Below, piece by piece: positions 1 to 14,800 of a stretch of DNA of 64,000 nt. The position numbers and the translations under genes were made by a program. The notes under the pieces are model-generated. The model was not told the DNA's origin and ran no database searches. It saw nothing but the letters and a program-made list of their open reading frames with translations. Source of the DNA: Phoronis australis (Eukaryota > Phoronida > Phoronidae); assembly GCA_002633005.1 (NCBI GenBank), contig NMRA01000796.1:36715-100714 (forward strand), read 5' to 3'. Within the stretch, counting starts at the first letter, position 1, and the number at the start of each line of letters is the position of its first letter.

Positions 1-244
1 GTTGTACTTTGCAAAATGGAAAGGCATGGTCATTGTCTCCTCAATAGGCTAGGGGCAAAATGTGAGTGATCTTCATAATACAAGCACATCCTATACATAA
101 GTTGCTTAAAGCACCACAGAAACATAGAATTAAAAACAAATTTACCAACATACGAGATTAGCACAGCATTAGAATGCCAGAAACAAATTTCTACTTGGAA
201 CTTTTCTTCTTCTGTTGTTAACATCATATAAATATATTTACACA

Positions 245-835
245 ATTTCGTAAAGATCCTGCGAATGGTTTAGGAGATACAGCCATAGGCGCAAAGAAAA
301 CAAAACTGCCACTAGGAGGCGCCACAGTACTCGAAATCGTCGGAAAATCATCGTCAACCATCCTCTACATAGTAAGCATATACATGCCAATTTTCACAAT
401 CATCCTTTGAGCGGTTTGGTTGATAGAGGGATGGACGCACAAAAACAGACTCGAAAACACTAAAAATGGCCACTAGGTGGCGCAAACTATGTTGAATCCA
501 TCTGAAAACGGGAGGATAGCATCATCTCACTAATAGGTGCCTACATACCAAATTTCATGAAAATCCGTTCAGGACTTTTGAAGATACAAAGGTAAGCATA
601 AAGAACTAAAATTGCCACTAGGGGGCACACCGGTAGTCGGATCCGTCCGAAAGTTCACACATGCTGTCCCATTCATGAATGGAACATATGTGCCAAATTT
701 AATGAACGTATGTCAAAGGGTTTTGGAGATAAAGCAGCGGACGCCAGACGGACGCCGCCCAGACGGATGGACGGATGGAGATCACGGCATAATGCGTCCA
801 CATATAAATATGTGGGCGCATAAAAATTGGTGATA
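245..835. repeat. Dispersed repeat with CTCF-like cores, copy A (intron 23)
   Basis: Related to 19840-20880. Modules share a CCACTAG-core, a block near AATCCGTCTGAAAA and TTTCATGAAAATCCGT. The core appears at 309-322, 470-483 and 615-628. The right end is rich in GACGGA runs followed by GCGCATAAAA. There is no coding capacity. The family is not known to me by name. The rest of 1-2600 shows nothing recognisable beyond AT-rich intron. Confidence 0.75.
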
Positions 836-2624
836 CATGCTCAGCATACGATGCAGGTTTTTGCATCTGCAGAAAAGATCCGTGTAAATTGGCAACGGTT
901 GAACTAAATACAAACAGCAAAAGACAAAGGAAATCAAGTGAAGATATTGAGCAAGAATTGTCACAAAAAATTATTGCGCAAGCGCAAGTAACATGATTGC
1001 AAAACCCAGTTTTTGTGTTTGTATAAACGACACGAAACAAGAAGATATGTGCCTAAAAAGCTGGTGACAAAACTGACACTGCAATGGCATCTCATTTTTT
1101 GTCAACTTTTGTTTACATGTAAGTGGCCCATCAACGCACTCCGTGTAATCAGTGCCTAAGAGGCTGTAGGTTAATAAATATAATAAATAGTATACCCAAA
1201 ATAACAGTCAGTAATCTCTGTATTTCAATTTGGTTCACAAAATCTCTCGGGTCTATTCAAGTTTATTAGCAGTTCGACTGCGGTCTAATCATGGATACAA
1301 TATTACTATTATGTAATCACAGTGTCAATCAGTTGTATGTTCAATACAAACCAACACAGCCATTCCATTGAGGTCAGAGCCGATACTTCCTGCGGTTTCA
1401 ATTATGTTAGGCACTTTGTCTGTACTAGTCTCAGCAATGTAGATACTGGATATTGGCAAGTTCAGGGCTCGGCTAGCAACCTAGAGAGACGCACACCAAA
1501 AGTTTCATGGTAATTATGAACCAAGGAAGATACTCCAAGAATATAGCGTGACAATCCATTTCCCAGCTATTAACTCTGATCCATGACAGCTGAGTGATCC
1601 AAAAAGTAGTGCATGTTTACAGACAGTAAACATAACAAACAAACAGTTAAGCAGAGTAAGATTAAATGCTACAGGCTGGTTAAGTAAAACTATGGCACTG
1701 CACTGCCTTCTCTGGTTCAGCCAAATCAACTAAGACATCTGATTGGTCCGTAAGCAGGAAGCCATCATCACAAACCAATCAAATGTGTTAGCTGGATGAC
1801 CCAGCAGAGTCAGCAAGTGATTCAGATGCAGCCAAAATTTATTCTGAAGTTGTGCATTTACTTGTTTTCAGCTTTATTGTATTTTACCTTACAGTGGTGA
1901 AGAAATGCGGTTGATAAATGTACGGGTTTTTATAGGATTGGAAAATCCATTAAGGCATCTGTCTGTTTACATTCTTTACACTCAGTTATTTACAATAGAC
2001 AGTTTACTTTATGATCAGCTTCTGATGGAGAACTGAGCAACAATGACAACAGTTAGTGGTAGAAATGCACAATTTCAACACCAAAAACAACAGTCAAAAT
2101 GTTAGCTTCACCACCTTTCAACACCTGATTTAAGTACTTTTAAGGTATTTCATGATTACAGCAGTGTAAACTGTCTAATTAAACCACAAAGTATATTTCT
2201 TGGTGTTTCTTTTAGCAAAAAATATTGATAAAGTAGAATTCCACGTCTACAACATTGCGTGTAAGTTGACTTGTCTTGTGCCGATAACAGTTCAGTACAC
2301 ACCCACGTACAACCAAACGTTAACATGATTATTAAAGTACATCTTGTCATTACATGGTGATAACAGTGGATAACCTGCATTATTTCTTACATGGATTTAA
2401 TGTAGTAGCATATTTGCCATTTTTTTAATTCCTTGCGACCTGTTGAACATTCACACAAAAGGAAAGAATTGTTTCCTCCCAGTCAAGTGCACACCGTAAT
2501 TAGAATGCATTTATTCACTACATATTGAATATAGATAGTATATTCATCTGTAATTACCAACTAGTCTCTTCAGAATAAACAGCACTTACTTCCAATGACA
2601 TTTCACTGTTCACTTATAAGTTAC

Positions 2625-2802
2625 CTGCATCATCTTGGTGTGTAGGCCTTGTCCCATTTCAGTTCCTGCGTGGCTTATCAGAACAGAGCCATCCTTATAC
2701 ACATGGACCAAAGCCCCAGCTTGATTCATGAACAGAGGGTAGAGTCCCATGCCATACTTGACAGGGACGATTGCTAGACCACGCTTTCTCCATCGGTTCT
2801 CC
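2625..2802 (-). CDS. XDH-like: XDH-like exon 23, last exon in window (residues 990-1049)
   Basis: Encodes [34 protein letters not shown] and [14 protein letters not shown], followed by GTAACT. Leu1010 and Tyr1011 (2739-2744) replace the pocket Phe and Thr of XDH. No continuation (the usual STNTVPN-type block) is visible between 1 and 2600. Confidence 0.94.
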
Positions 2803-5800
2803 CTGTAAACATACAATGTCAGAACACAAGTGCATGAAACGTACCATTCAAATGCAGGTGCTTCAAACTTGAAAGTATTCAAAAAAAAGACTTGAATACA
2901 GGGTGTCCCCCCAGATGGGTGATTTTTTCACAACCAGTTTCCTATGAAAGAGTAACGAATAAAAAGTTTCATATGAAAGGAAGCATTTTTACGACAAAAT
3001 TCAAGATTCCCAAACAAACTGTACCCCTGAGGCCTACTTAACAATTAGTGTCAATAATGAGGTCCTTACGACGATCGAGATATGTATTTGGTGGATGAGT
3101 CATGCCCAGGATCTTACAGTATTTGCCAAACAATTGACTATCGACTGTTTGCTTCCTGTAGAATTCAGATGGGTGCGAGACATTTCGTTAGTTTTACTTG
3201 CAGGTCGACAAATCATCCCCAAGAGCGTAACTATCTGATACTGGGCAAAAGACTGCCAGGAGAACTTTTATTGACAAGGTGGATATCTGTATTAATTGAA
3301 AACCGCTCTCTGGTGCTTCGTTTGCACTTAAACCAGGTATTTAACCTGCTTGTCTATGCACAACCCAAGACATGCTTGCAATAAACCAGCCCGAGACTCA
3401 CCCATTGAAGATATCCACCTCGCACCTCCTCTTCTCATATGACGACTCCTCTATACACTGCTGCCAGCATCGCTCCAAGTTGCAACCCAGAAAGGGTTGG
3501 TTGAAATGGGTCAAGTCCCCCTCTCGATACAAGTTGCTATACCTCACCTAAGCATGAACAACAAAATCAATGATACGCCCAGTTATCGCACCGTAAGGTG
3601 CCCATAACACACATTTCACGGTGTATCCTTAGCACACAACAAAACAATTATGAGCACCACAAGCTGAGTACCATGAATATAATCGAGTTAACCAACTATG
3701 GTCCGTAACTTGTACTGAACTTGAACACCCGCACAGAGCTAATCAAGGTTGGTTTGACAAGGTCACAAGAGTCATTGCAAGATATTGCCACATCCTGCAA
3801 GCGAAGCACATACACGACCTCATTAATTTAGTGACAAGTATCTTAATTTCAAAATGAACAGGCGCAAGGTCAGTCGCCAAAATGGTAAACTTTGAAAAAA
3901 ATTAGTTAGAACTGCCGAATATTCACTCTAAAACAATGAATTAAGAAAATTAATGTTATTTGACAACGGTCCAAAACAAAAAAGTTCTACCCTGCACCAC
4001 AAACTAAAACTGATTCAAAGAAGGCACTGTTTATGACTTTTAAACAAGTTAAAGCACCCGTCAATCAAAAAAACTGTACCCTAACAGTGTTTCATTGTCA
4101 ACTGACCTGCTCAGGTGGCAATCCAAGCTTTAAAGCTACATTGGACATAATGCTCTCACAAACAAATATTCCTTGTGGTGAACCAAATCCTCTAAAGGCT
4201 GTGTTGGAGGCCACATTAGTCTTGCAGACAAATCCCTTGACGTGTACGTTAGGTATTTTGTAAGCACTGTCAATATTGAGAATGGCTAACTGCAACACCT
4301 GAAATTAAAGTTAGATTTTAAGGAAAATAGGGTATGTTGTCATGCTGACTTTGTTCAGGGTGCAAATAACGTAATATGTTGTAACGCTATTTTCTTCAGG
4401 GTGCAAATAGGGTACTACTATGTTGTTATGCTTGCTTAGTTCAAGGTGCAAATGCCTCAGACATAAAGCAAAAACTTGAGAACCACAACTTCAAGAAAGC
4501 AGCCAATGATATTTATAGACGGTGGTGAGTGTGTGGAAATCTAATGTAGACAAATCAAACAATTGTTGTAAGCACATTTATTTATAATGATCCAGCAACA
4601 GGCTGTGACTAATACAAGTCTGTTGTGACATGGCTCTAAAGTATCAGGGTCACGCCTTTGGTTTGAATGATAAGCAGGTCCTGGACAGGGCAAAAATGGT
4701 TTGAGCATGGTGTGATGGAGTGGTTTTTGAAAGAATCGAGCCTTTGTCTGTAAACAAAAGATGTTCATGTATGTGATATCTGGTATATTGTTCAAAGTTT
4801 CCAAGTTTGCCTCAAGATCGACAAATGCCTTCCAGTGTTGCAGTGACTTAAAATAGTTGACAATGACCAACTAAAAGCTGTTGTAACTTCTACACCTTAA
4901 GTCTAGGAAAGAACTATAAAGAGTTTTTCCTATCGGGCTAGGAGTAAAGTTGGGGCAATCTATTCACAGTCAGTCTTATGTTACAGCTGGCTGCGTCAAC
5001 GGGAATGGTTGCCTTACACGGGGAAGACTAGATCTAGATGGTTTATTATGCCAAGTCCAAAATATGGATTTAGGGAAGTGGACAAAATTTAGGAAGGTGC
5101 TGAAGTTACAGTGGTGGTGCCAAATTTAAGACAGTCAAAAAGACTGGATTAGCAAACTGACTTTAGTTACTACTTTAATTAAGCAAAGTGCAAAATGCTT
5201 GAAGTGCATTATCTTGAATATTAAACAACTAGAAGGATTTTTGAAAGGATTATCCAGCAAATCAATAAATATTTTGACTGCAAACTGGTCTCAAACTAAT
5301 TGCAATGTGAAAATAGATTATCTCTCCTAAAAAAGTACAAACCTGGATATGGACAATCCCTATACTCAAAGAAATGCCTAACAATTATACAGTCAAAACA
5401 TTACATCCCAATTCTCAAAATGGCAACCATATAAATACAGCCTACTAAGTTAGGATACCGGCAGCTATTGATGTCAACTGCCCTTTTATGACTGGCTTCT
5501 TTTGTTTGGGGCTAAAGGAACAAAAATAGTTGTCAGCAATAATCGTGGCCTGTTCCTGGCAACATCCTTTCTCCGTCCATTTAAGACACTGCGGACTACA
5601 AAAAACTAAATCTGCCGGCAAAGAGAAATATTGCCAATTCCTACTGCTGCTCTTTTGTTGGCATGTCCTATCCTTCAGTGTGTAAGCTGCCTGAGCGATA
5701 CCAACTCGACTTGTGCACACTACTGTACAACACAGCGCTTATCTCAGTGAGCCTATTAATGCCCTCAAAAATGCAGCGAAATTTGAATGTAGTAGTCAGG

Positions 5801-8800
5801 GCTTGAAATGACAAATGGCGAGAAACACGGAAATTTTTTTGGCCCGAAACATGCGCGCAGCCAGTCCTGAAAATGTCGGTGTGGACCTTTTGCAGACAAA
5901 AATCGAAAGGACTAAAAAAAAAACGGTACCACCTCCGGAAGCGTACGTCTGCGTCTGTCTTAGCTCATCCGCCACTCCCACCTCCAAACATTTTTGGCTG
6001 CAGAGTCGTAGTATTTGTCACCGCGGTTTACAATCACACGAGCCGCCATTGAGGAAATCCACCACGCTATCCCAGATGCCCCAGCAATGTTGACAATTTA
6101 CGTTCCTCCAAAACATAAAGAGCAACTTCCGCTTTTCGAGGTAAAAGTCGTCGGCAACGCGACGGTAAGAAAGAAATGTGCCGCGGAAATTTTATATCAA
6201 ATCCGATTTTTTTTACGCGGAAATATAATAAAATACGCGGACAGAACATCTGAAAAAAGCGGAAATCCGCGTTTCCGCGGAAAATTCCATACTATGAGTA
6301 GAACATGATGAACAACTTACAGCCGTAGACACGTCGACACTGTTCCCACCATTACAGTACAAGGTTACATCCAAGGCTATGATCTTCCCCATATCAGTAA
6401 ATCCAACCTAACAACAATTGAGTGAAGCATTATGGGAATAAAAACTGTTGCCACATTTGCCATCAGATGATAACATTCAAAACACGTTAGCAAGTAAGGG
6501 AAAATTAAGCACAAATTAACTGAAATTAAGAAAAGATGTTTTTAAAAATTAATGTCTGTTAAGTTTTTTTGCAAAAGTCTGCAAGTAACAAAGAAATGCC
6601 TAATGATTATCTGAAGAAATTACCAGGGCCCGGTCTCTAATCTTTGTACTCGAAACGAACTAGAAACTATTTTTGGCAATTTCTCTGCTCCTTTTGTGCG
6701 AACTTAAGATAATTGGTTATCAGACTGTGCTCGAATACATTATAGTTTATGCATAGGAGTTTCTAGTTCAAGTTTGCCCTTGAAGATCCTTATATTCGTG
6801 CTACAAACTCGAGTAAAAACTCGAAATTTCGAGTTCAAACTCGAACTTATTGCTTTAATATTGGGTTTACAAACTATGAACTAAGGGCAATAAATTATCT
6901 ACGTAAGTTATTGTGTACTCGAGCATAGAATAATAGACACTTATCTTGAGTTCGCCCAAAAGTTGAGTAGAAAATGCCAAACCTAATTTCGAGTTCCATT
7001 TCGAGTAAAAAGATTGGAGACCGGGCCCAGGTAATCTTATTTTCACCCAGCAGGACACATCTCCATTAAATGAATGTTTATGGTAAGGATGCAATGGGTC
7101 TCATCTCTATTAAGGTTTCAGTGTTTAATGCAAATCATTAATGAATACTAATTGAAGTCAGGAATTTTGTCTTGCACTCCCACTTGGCTATCACTGAGAA
7201 ATCTTTTTGCCACAGCAATTTTTCTGCAAATCACGGTACTGTTTAGAAATAAAATGTAAATCTAGTTAACAATCGACAGTAGATTAATTCTTAGTAATCA
7301 TTATTTATTTTTCAGAAATAGTTAGTAGGTGGGAGCATAAGATGAAATTTTTAACTAAATCTTCACTTTAGTCAAGAAACACACCCTAAACCAATGCATA
7401 CAGTCTGTTGCCATTGTCGAATAAATATGGACTGACCTTGTATTTGGCAAAAAATGGATGCCGTCCACCACTCAAAGCCATATCTTCATCTCGATCTAAC
7501 ATGCACCGCACGGGGCTTTGTAGCCTAGCAACACAATTATCATTTAAAACAGATATGTTAACTAACAATAGAAGAATTTGTTAAATGCACGACACTTTTC
7601 ATTGTTCACAGTCTTTATTCCACTACGTTCGTACTTTCGGAACAAAACTCTACTCTCAACTGAAAATTGATACAGTAACTGACCTAGCGACATAATTAAA
7701 AGACACACGATATTTCGAAACATACTTGTTTCCTTCTCAAGTGAAGATAAAATGACGCAGTAATGCCACCACAGAGTATAAGCTGACGACACACACAGTG
7801 AGACACGGCAGGTGTGAAATACTGCAAAGAATGACTAATGAAGGGGGGTAACAGGAAAGTCACGCAAACAAGTGTAACGTGCGGCGTGACCCTGTTTGCT
7901 GCTCATTCAAAACAGGCTTCTCAAAGGCAATTAAAAGGGACTCTAATACTTTCAAACGCAGCACATCGTGCTCCACGTAGCGAATTGACTTGTTTTCCAC
8001 AATTTCTTGACGGGTGATTTTACGTGCATGGCATTGCAGAAAATAATCTTGAATGGCGCCATTTTGAAGATGCATGGATAACCGACGGGAAAGACTGCAA
8101 ACCATTTGACCAATGTAACATTGTTTGACGTTTGAATGAAGAATTCGTTCATAGGGCATACAAACTCATAAACAATACTACACTGTGCAACGGGGCGGAC
8201 TTTCGCTTTAGAAATGTTATTTTTCATTGACCAAGTTGGAGGACTTCCTATTCCGATAATAAATAATAACATCGAGGTGATCATCAGGCTTACAAACTTT
8301 AACATTGTCCCTTATAATTTTCTTAATGGCGTGTTCGTCCTGGAGGTAATTATTAGACATGACATTTTTGTAAAATATCTTTTTGGTGACACCGGTCCGA
8401 CGTGCAGGGACTTCATAGCTAATTCTGGACACAAATCGCTTAATATAGAAATCCACAAAAGCATTGGTATACCCATTATTCACCAGTGTTTGTCTTATGC
8501 GATCTACCTCTTGATTGAACAATAGCCAGTTGGACGACACCGAATACACCCTCTTTAGGAAGTTGACCACAACAGCGACCTTATACCGCTCAGGGCACTC
8601 ACTTTTGGCGTGGAGACAGAAACCTTTATCAGTAGGCTTGTGGCAAACTGATGTAGAAAATTCAGATGAAGAATGGTTCACAAGAACGTCCAAAAACGGA
8701 ATCTTGTCATTTACAGGAAGCTCGTGGGTAAACTTCAATACAACCGGCAGCCATTACCATACACACACAACTGCCTAACTGCAACAAGGAACTATTTATC

Positions 8801-11800
8801 CCATGAACCGGGTATCGCTCAACATATATGCCAAACAAGCAGCTGAATGAAACTACTTTAAACAACAACTACGTAGTACGCTCTAAACTCAACTAATAGA
8901 TACACACGAGTACAAAATGCTATGCCATAATACTCAGAACTTACAACAGTTTGGCCGACAGTCTGTGCTTAATCTAAAAATTCCAGCATCCGAGGAAGAC
9001 ACGATTGGTGTTACAGATCTTGTCAATCAACGAATGCCGCTATACACGAGAAACGCTAGTCACCAAAAACCCGTGTAACATACAGAGGCTAATACGTAAT
9101 AATATCCGACCGGTCAAGCTACTATTAGACTATGCAAATGCTATATAGTAACCACTGGAATGAACCGGCTTACTAAAACAAACCAAATCACAGCGGAAAG
9201 ATGTACTGCTATCTATAAAGAACATAAACACCGTAAGTACAAGAACCAGTGACAATAATGATGCCCAGCATCAACAAATATTGTTCGGCAACTTGAAACT
9301 GTGGTGGTATCTACTTAGTCATTAGATTTGTACACTGTGACATCATGGTGGTGTCTACTTAGTCATTAGATTTGTACACTGTGACATCGTGGTGGACAGT
9401 CATTCAATATGAGGAACACTGATCTACCCTCTTTCATGTGGAGCAGGGGAATTACCGCATTAGCAATGACTTCAGGACAATATAATACTGACTGAAATGA
9501 ATTAGTTATCATGGACTGAGACTTGCGATTTTTCAATCTGTTTGATTTCTGAAACTTTATTTGGGTGTGTATACGAGTTAATTGTATTTGTTAAGTATGA
9601 TGTGCAGTTCTTTTAAACATTAGCACAACCCTCAGAAATCCCTTTCGCATTATATCCAGGTTCTCATTTCACTCCGTTGAGAGACAACTTAGTTTGCATA
9701 ACGCTCTACTGTCTGCCACTGTTAGCCAAAACATGAATCCCAGTCACCCAAGTGGTAGTCTGGAACTCAAACCAACGAGCCAGAGTGTTCTTATTGTACA
9801 ATCATTGTATGTATTGCGTACTATGTGAATACTAAGTAATGGGCAAAGCGTGTTTCAATTATGATTGCATTTCAATACCAATAGAGAAGGTCAGTAGAAC
9901 TTACTTATTGGCTGCAACAGTTGTAGCCAAGAGTAGAGGAAGGTAACGTGTCTGCTTGCCGCCAAATGCACCTCCCATCCGTTTAACTTTCACAACTATC
10001 CGGTTTGAGGGAATAGCCAGTGCTTCAGCAATCGCCTCCTGTAGGACGTTGAGAGAAACAATGCTGTTACACACGAGACATGTTTATGATATTATCAGTG
10101 TTTTTTAGGTTTCGGCAACAATTACACAAAATTTAAAATATGTTACAATTACGGTAGACCCAAACCACCTTAATTTAGTGACATTCTGTATTTTGAACCT
10201 GAATTCAACTGCAGTAAAACTCACCTGTGCATCAGATGGACTCTGTGTTGAACAATACACCTCCATCTCATCTTCCTCCTTGGGCACCACAATACAGGCT
10301 TGAGTCTCCAGGTAAAAATGTTCTTGTCCTTGCAGTCTTACTTCACCCTCCATAGTGTAGTCAGCTTGGTGGAAGCCATTCAACACATCACCCGACTTTA
10401 GAGTTAGTGATGGTTCGTAGAAACTCTTGGCCTCAATTGCTTGCTAAACAAAGATGTATGACACAAAAAGTTTTTTTAAATCTGACTTCGAATGAAATTT
10501 TTAATGTTTGCTCTCAGTGTTACATAGTCCTAATTTAGTTAATATGTTTCCGAGCAGGTTCTTATCGACACAGTAGGTTAGAAGGTGTTGCCACACATTC
10601 AAAACAAAGGTCAACGAACTCTGTTTAGAGAGTTTAATTTTATGCAAGAGACGTAACTCACAGAATTAACTTTAATTCTTTCATGGAATTAGAGATTTCA
10701 AATGAAATTCACATATTTCAGAAATAGATACCAGATTTTAATATTTCTGGTTGATTGCCAGAAATTGAAGACACATCCCATGAAAATAGTTACCCACAAT
10801 TAATTATTTTGGCAATAACTCAATCTGTGGCCATTTTGCTGACAGACAGGTGATTGCACAAAATTCATTCACTCTGAAGGTGGCAGTCATTTTTGGGTTT
10901 CTGATAATTGAGAAAATGGCCCGTAGCTAGTTGTTCAGATAAAACAAGCTGCAACATATTATTAAGAGCTGTTCCAGCAAAATCCACATAGGAGGGGGGG
11001 GGCGGTAGTTGAAAAAAAATGTGGGTGATTGTCTTTTGAAGAGAATTTAAATTATGGGATGTCCTTCTTGGAAGAAGTAAAGCATTATTGTGGGTGGTAC
11101 TTTTTGTCCTGTAAATCAATGTTGACAGGTGGGTACTTTCAGCCAAACACCAACCTTAATACCCTCTCAAAAGAAATCCAAACTCACCAAAACTTCACTT
11201 GGCAGATATCCACAAACAAAAAATTTAAACAAGCCCATGTTGCTAGTGTACAGAGTGCAATATGTACACTATGTCGTTGCTCAAGTCGTGGGCAACTTGA
11301 TTACAGGCACATGTTGTACTCTCATATTAGAATGATTCAAAATTACTGCAACACTTAAACTGGTGTTAACACATCTAGGAAAATTGATGAAGTATGAAAA
11401 AGTATGAGGAGTCAGACAAGTTCCCATATTCACTTGGCATAGCAGTCTGAAAGCGTTCATGGAGACGGTTTGAGAGGCGTAGATCCATGAAACTGAAAAA
11501 TATGGTGGGAAGAGACACCTGGTGGCTGCGTAAAATATTGCTCACAGGCGTTTTCAAACCAAGTTTCTGGTAACTGGTATGAGTTATGATCTCACATGAA
11601 ATTTTTCTGCACTCACAAAAATTTTGTGGTCGCCAATAGTCGGCATCCCGTCCATCCGTTCGTCGTTGGCCGCGTTACTTTTTGACAAGACAGGTTGATT
11701 ATCTCAAACAGCGCATTTTACATTTTCAACCTAATTAAAAATTATGGGTCATCGGTTGTAGAAATAGAAAAAAAATATGGGCGGTGGGTAAAAAATGAAA

Positions 11801-14800
11801 ATGCTCCCGCCCCGTCCCATACATTTACTGGAACAGCCCTAAGCGAGTAAGTGTTACAGTAATTTCCAGAAAAATTTCAAATCAATGATGGGGATCTGTC
11901 TTGAAATAGCTAGGATGTTACTTTCAAGAACCCAAGTCCCTCGTTTTCACATTCTTCGTTTACCCACCAAAATGATACCAAATATATCATAAAGTCAGTC
12001 TGTCAGTACCTTAGGCAATACTTAAGAACTGAATGCAAAATGACCACCCAAGGCGTTACCTAAGAGGACAGAATGTTAACTCGAATTGGGGAGTCACTCT
12101 GGATTATATTTCTCAGGATGCTACTAGCTTTTTTATTTCATTTTGCCATTTGAACTAATCTTTAAGCATGATAAATAGTCAAATATATCTGTAAATTAAT
12201 GCAGCCAGATACCTCAATGGTGATAATTGGTGTTCCATCCTCAAGGTCTTGGTATTGTATCTTGACAACATTAGCAGCTCTTCGTGCATGTGTTTGAGTA
12301 TCAGCCACAATAGCACCAATAATCTGTCCCATACACGTCACCTGTAACAAGTCATTGGTCAGCTAAGTAACCTACTAATTACAGGTAATTCTGCGTCCGT
12401 AACTGTCATTCTTTTACTCATTGAATACACTCAGGTGAATTGAATTACATTTGCCAACCTTTGACATTTGTTCGCACATCATCAAGATTGAAAAATATAA
12501 ATCGGTAAATAAAACAACAAGAATGAATCAACTGAAATTTGAAATTTTCGGATGTAATAACTTCCTTTGTCAACAAAAACAGGAGAAAAAAATTTCAAGC
12601 GAATCGACTCAAAAACTGCTGAAAGCATTAAAAAATCAAAAGTCCTGAAAACTAATGAAAAAATTTGACTTTTAATTGAAATGGGCTTATCTACGGAAAA
12701 TCCCGGTACAACCTAAAATTAAGACAACTGGCATCAATTTTGTGTTTCGTGATTTTGAAGTTTGGCACTAAAGGTAAAGCATATTTCATGAAATTGTGTC
12801 ATTCTCAACTTACTTGTGTCTCACATGTACATCCAACTTCAAACCTCCAAACAACTGAAGCGACCAAATGCAATATATCTAAAAAACACCGAACAAAGAT
12901 GCCCTGCACCAGGCAGAGGCAACATGCAATGTCTTGTGAACCATTATATTTTTGATGCATCATGACTCACGACTTGTGAAGATCTAAAAAAGATATATTA
13001 TTAAATTCAACTGCACATGGGCTCCTTTCTTAGTGGTGCAGGACATGGCAAGTACAGTTGCTAGTCAATACAAACCATGTCTTCAGCAAAAATATCTTCA
13101 TCTTTTACCATTGGGCCATACTTGTTTGACCCAGGCACATCTTGATGACATACGAAAGTGTGTACCCCCGGCATGGCTAAAGCCTCCTGGGTATCAATGT
13201 CAACAATGCGAGCCAGTGGACGTGTGCTCAGAACAAGCGCCAAGTATAGCTCTCCTGAAATAAAAATTTTTTAGATCAAAAGCTATAAAAACTATTAAGT
13301 TACCACAGTGACTTCAATTTCTGCAAATACACACAAGTCTAAATAACCAACCAGTAACTAGTCTTTGGCATTTGGTCACTGAAACAGCCTCTTTTGACAT
13401 TTTTTTATACAATCAAGTTTATTTTATCTGGCATTTGGTAATAGAACCAGTCTATTTCCATCCATCTCATCCATGAAACAACTTTGTTTAATTTGAAGAA
13501 ACAGTATCTACACAACAGCTTTAATAAGGAAAATGAACACTTAAGAAGTGACAAAGTGCAATCCTGTAGATTGGATGAAAGGGACTAGCTGCCCTCTGGT
13601 GTTGGAACTCATAAACACAACATTCCTGTTCAGGGTACATTCTTCAGCTTGAAAATATCTCAAACACAAAAATGCTTAATCCAAATGACGAGTCAATAAT
13701 CCATCATGGAGCATGCTTGAAGCTTCTGAGTCTCTGCATAATGTCAAAAATGGTGTATTCACTGAACAGCTGGTCAATGTATTTTACCTTCCATCTTTGG
13801 TATATCATCACAGTAAATTGCCTCCCCTGTCACATGACGCTCTGCACATGCATGAGGAACTGGTTTTCCAACAGAATCACTGGTGCTGAGACCACTAGAG
13901 GGCTCTTCAAACACTTGTGAGCCCTTTGAGGTTCCTCTGACAAATGTTGAAGTTGCACTCTTGAAAGATGAAAGCGGTTTGACATCATCATCCTAAAATA
14001 TACCACAGCTATGAGCAACTTACTGACAAAATATTAAAAGCATGTGACAAAAAGACAAGGAACACATTTCCCAGATGCAAATGATTTGCACAGGAATTTC
14101 AGAGTTAGTTTTATAGCAAATTTTTATATTACTTTGAAAACCAAACCAAAGCCTGTTTTCCAGTCACCCAGTCATTAATTGTACCAATTATCAATGACGA
14201 CCAGACAAACTGGATGAGCAAGTCAGTTAGACGCACCTACCAGAAGGACACAACTTACTGTTCAACTAAAGTGACAAAACAACCAAATACTTGACACACT
14301 TCCTATATTGTACTTCAAATGCAGTACCTGACAATAACAAGCAAGTATGGTTGGAACAAACTATCATATTTTTTGTTACTTTTTTAATACGAAAATAATT
14401 GCCAAAACTGTTTACTTTTCAAACACCGAATACCTTCGCTCAAAATAATGGCAACTTACAACTCATACAATTATTTCATGAAATAAACACCGTATGCACT
14501 TTAAGTTTTTTAAATTAGAACACAATATGGCAGAATAGTAAACTTTATATTATTATTATTTATTACTAATTAACAAAAATTTCAACAAGAGTAAACAAGA
14601 AAACAATTTATTTGTAATTATTATTTGTAAACTTTATATAGCACAGTGGTTATCAACAAATACGCAATGAAATTTTAGCAACAAAGTGAGCGTTTGAAAA
14701 ATGGTTTATTGGGTTATAATTTTTGTTTGAATCTAGGGAAACTTTACGGTAACTAAGCTAACATCATTTCTAAAATCTATTAGTCTAATATTCACACATA

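Noticed and set aside
1-2600. Remaining C-terminal exons of the XDH-like gene
   Set aside because: I looked on the minus strand for the block that follows TKMMQ in the family and found none. The gene must continue beyond the left edge.
4033-4263. Plus-strand open frame overlapping exon 21
   Set aside because: Antisense shadow of a conserved exon, with no motifs or codon logic of its own.
5800-6300. CpG-richer block as a promoter or exon in intron 20
   Set aside because: Short frames on both strands without motifs. Repeated CGCGGAAA words suggest an old repeat, but no boundaries can be set.
7586-7860. Hammerhead ribozyme in the Penelope-like 3' end
   Set aside because: CTGACGA occurs near 7782 but the matching GAAA and stem III are not in place, and the second copy does not conserve it. 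A covariance search would settle it.
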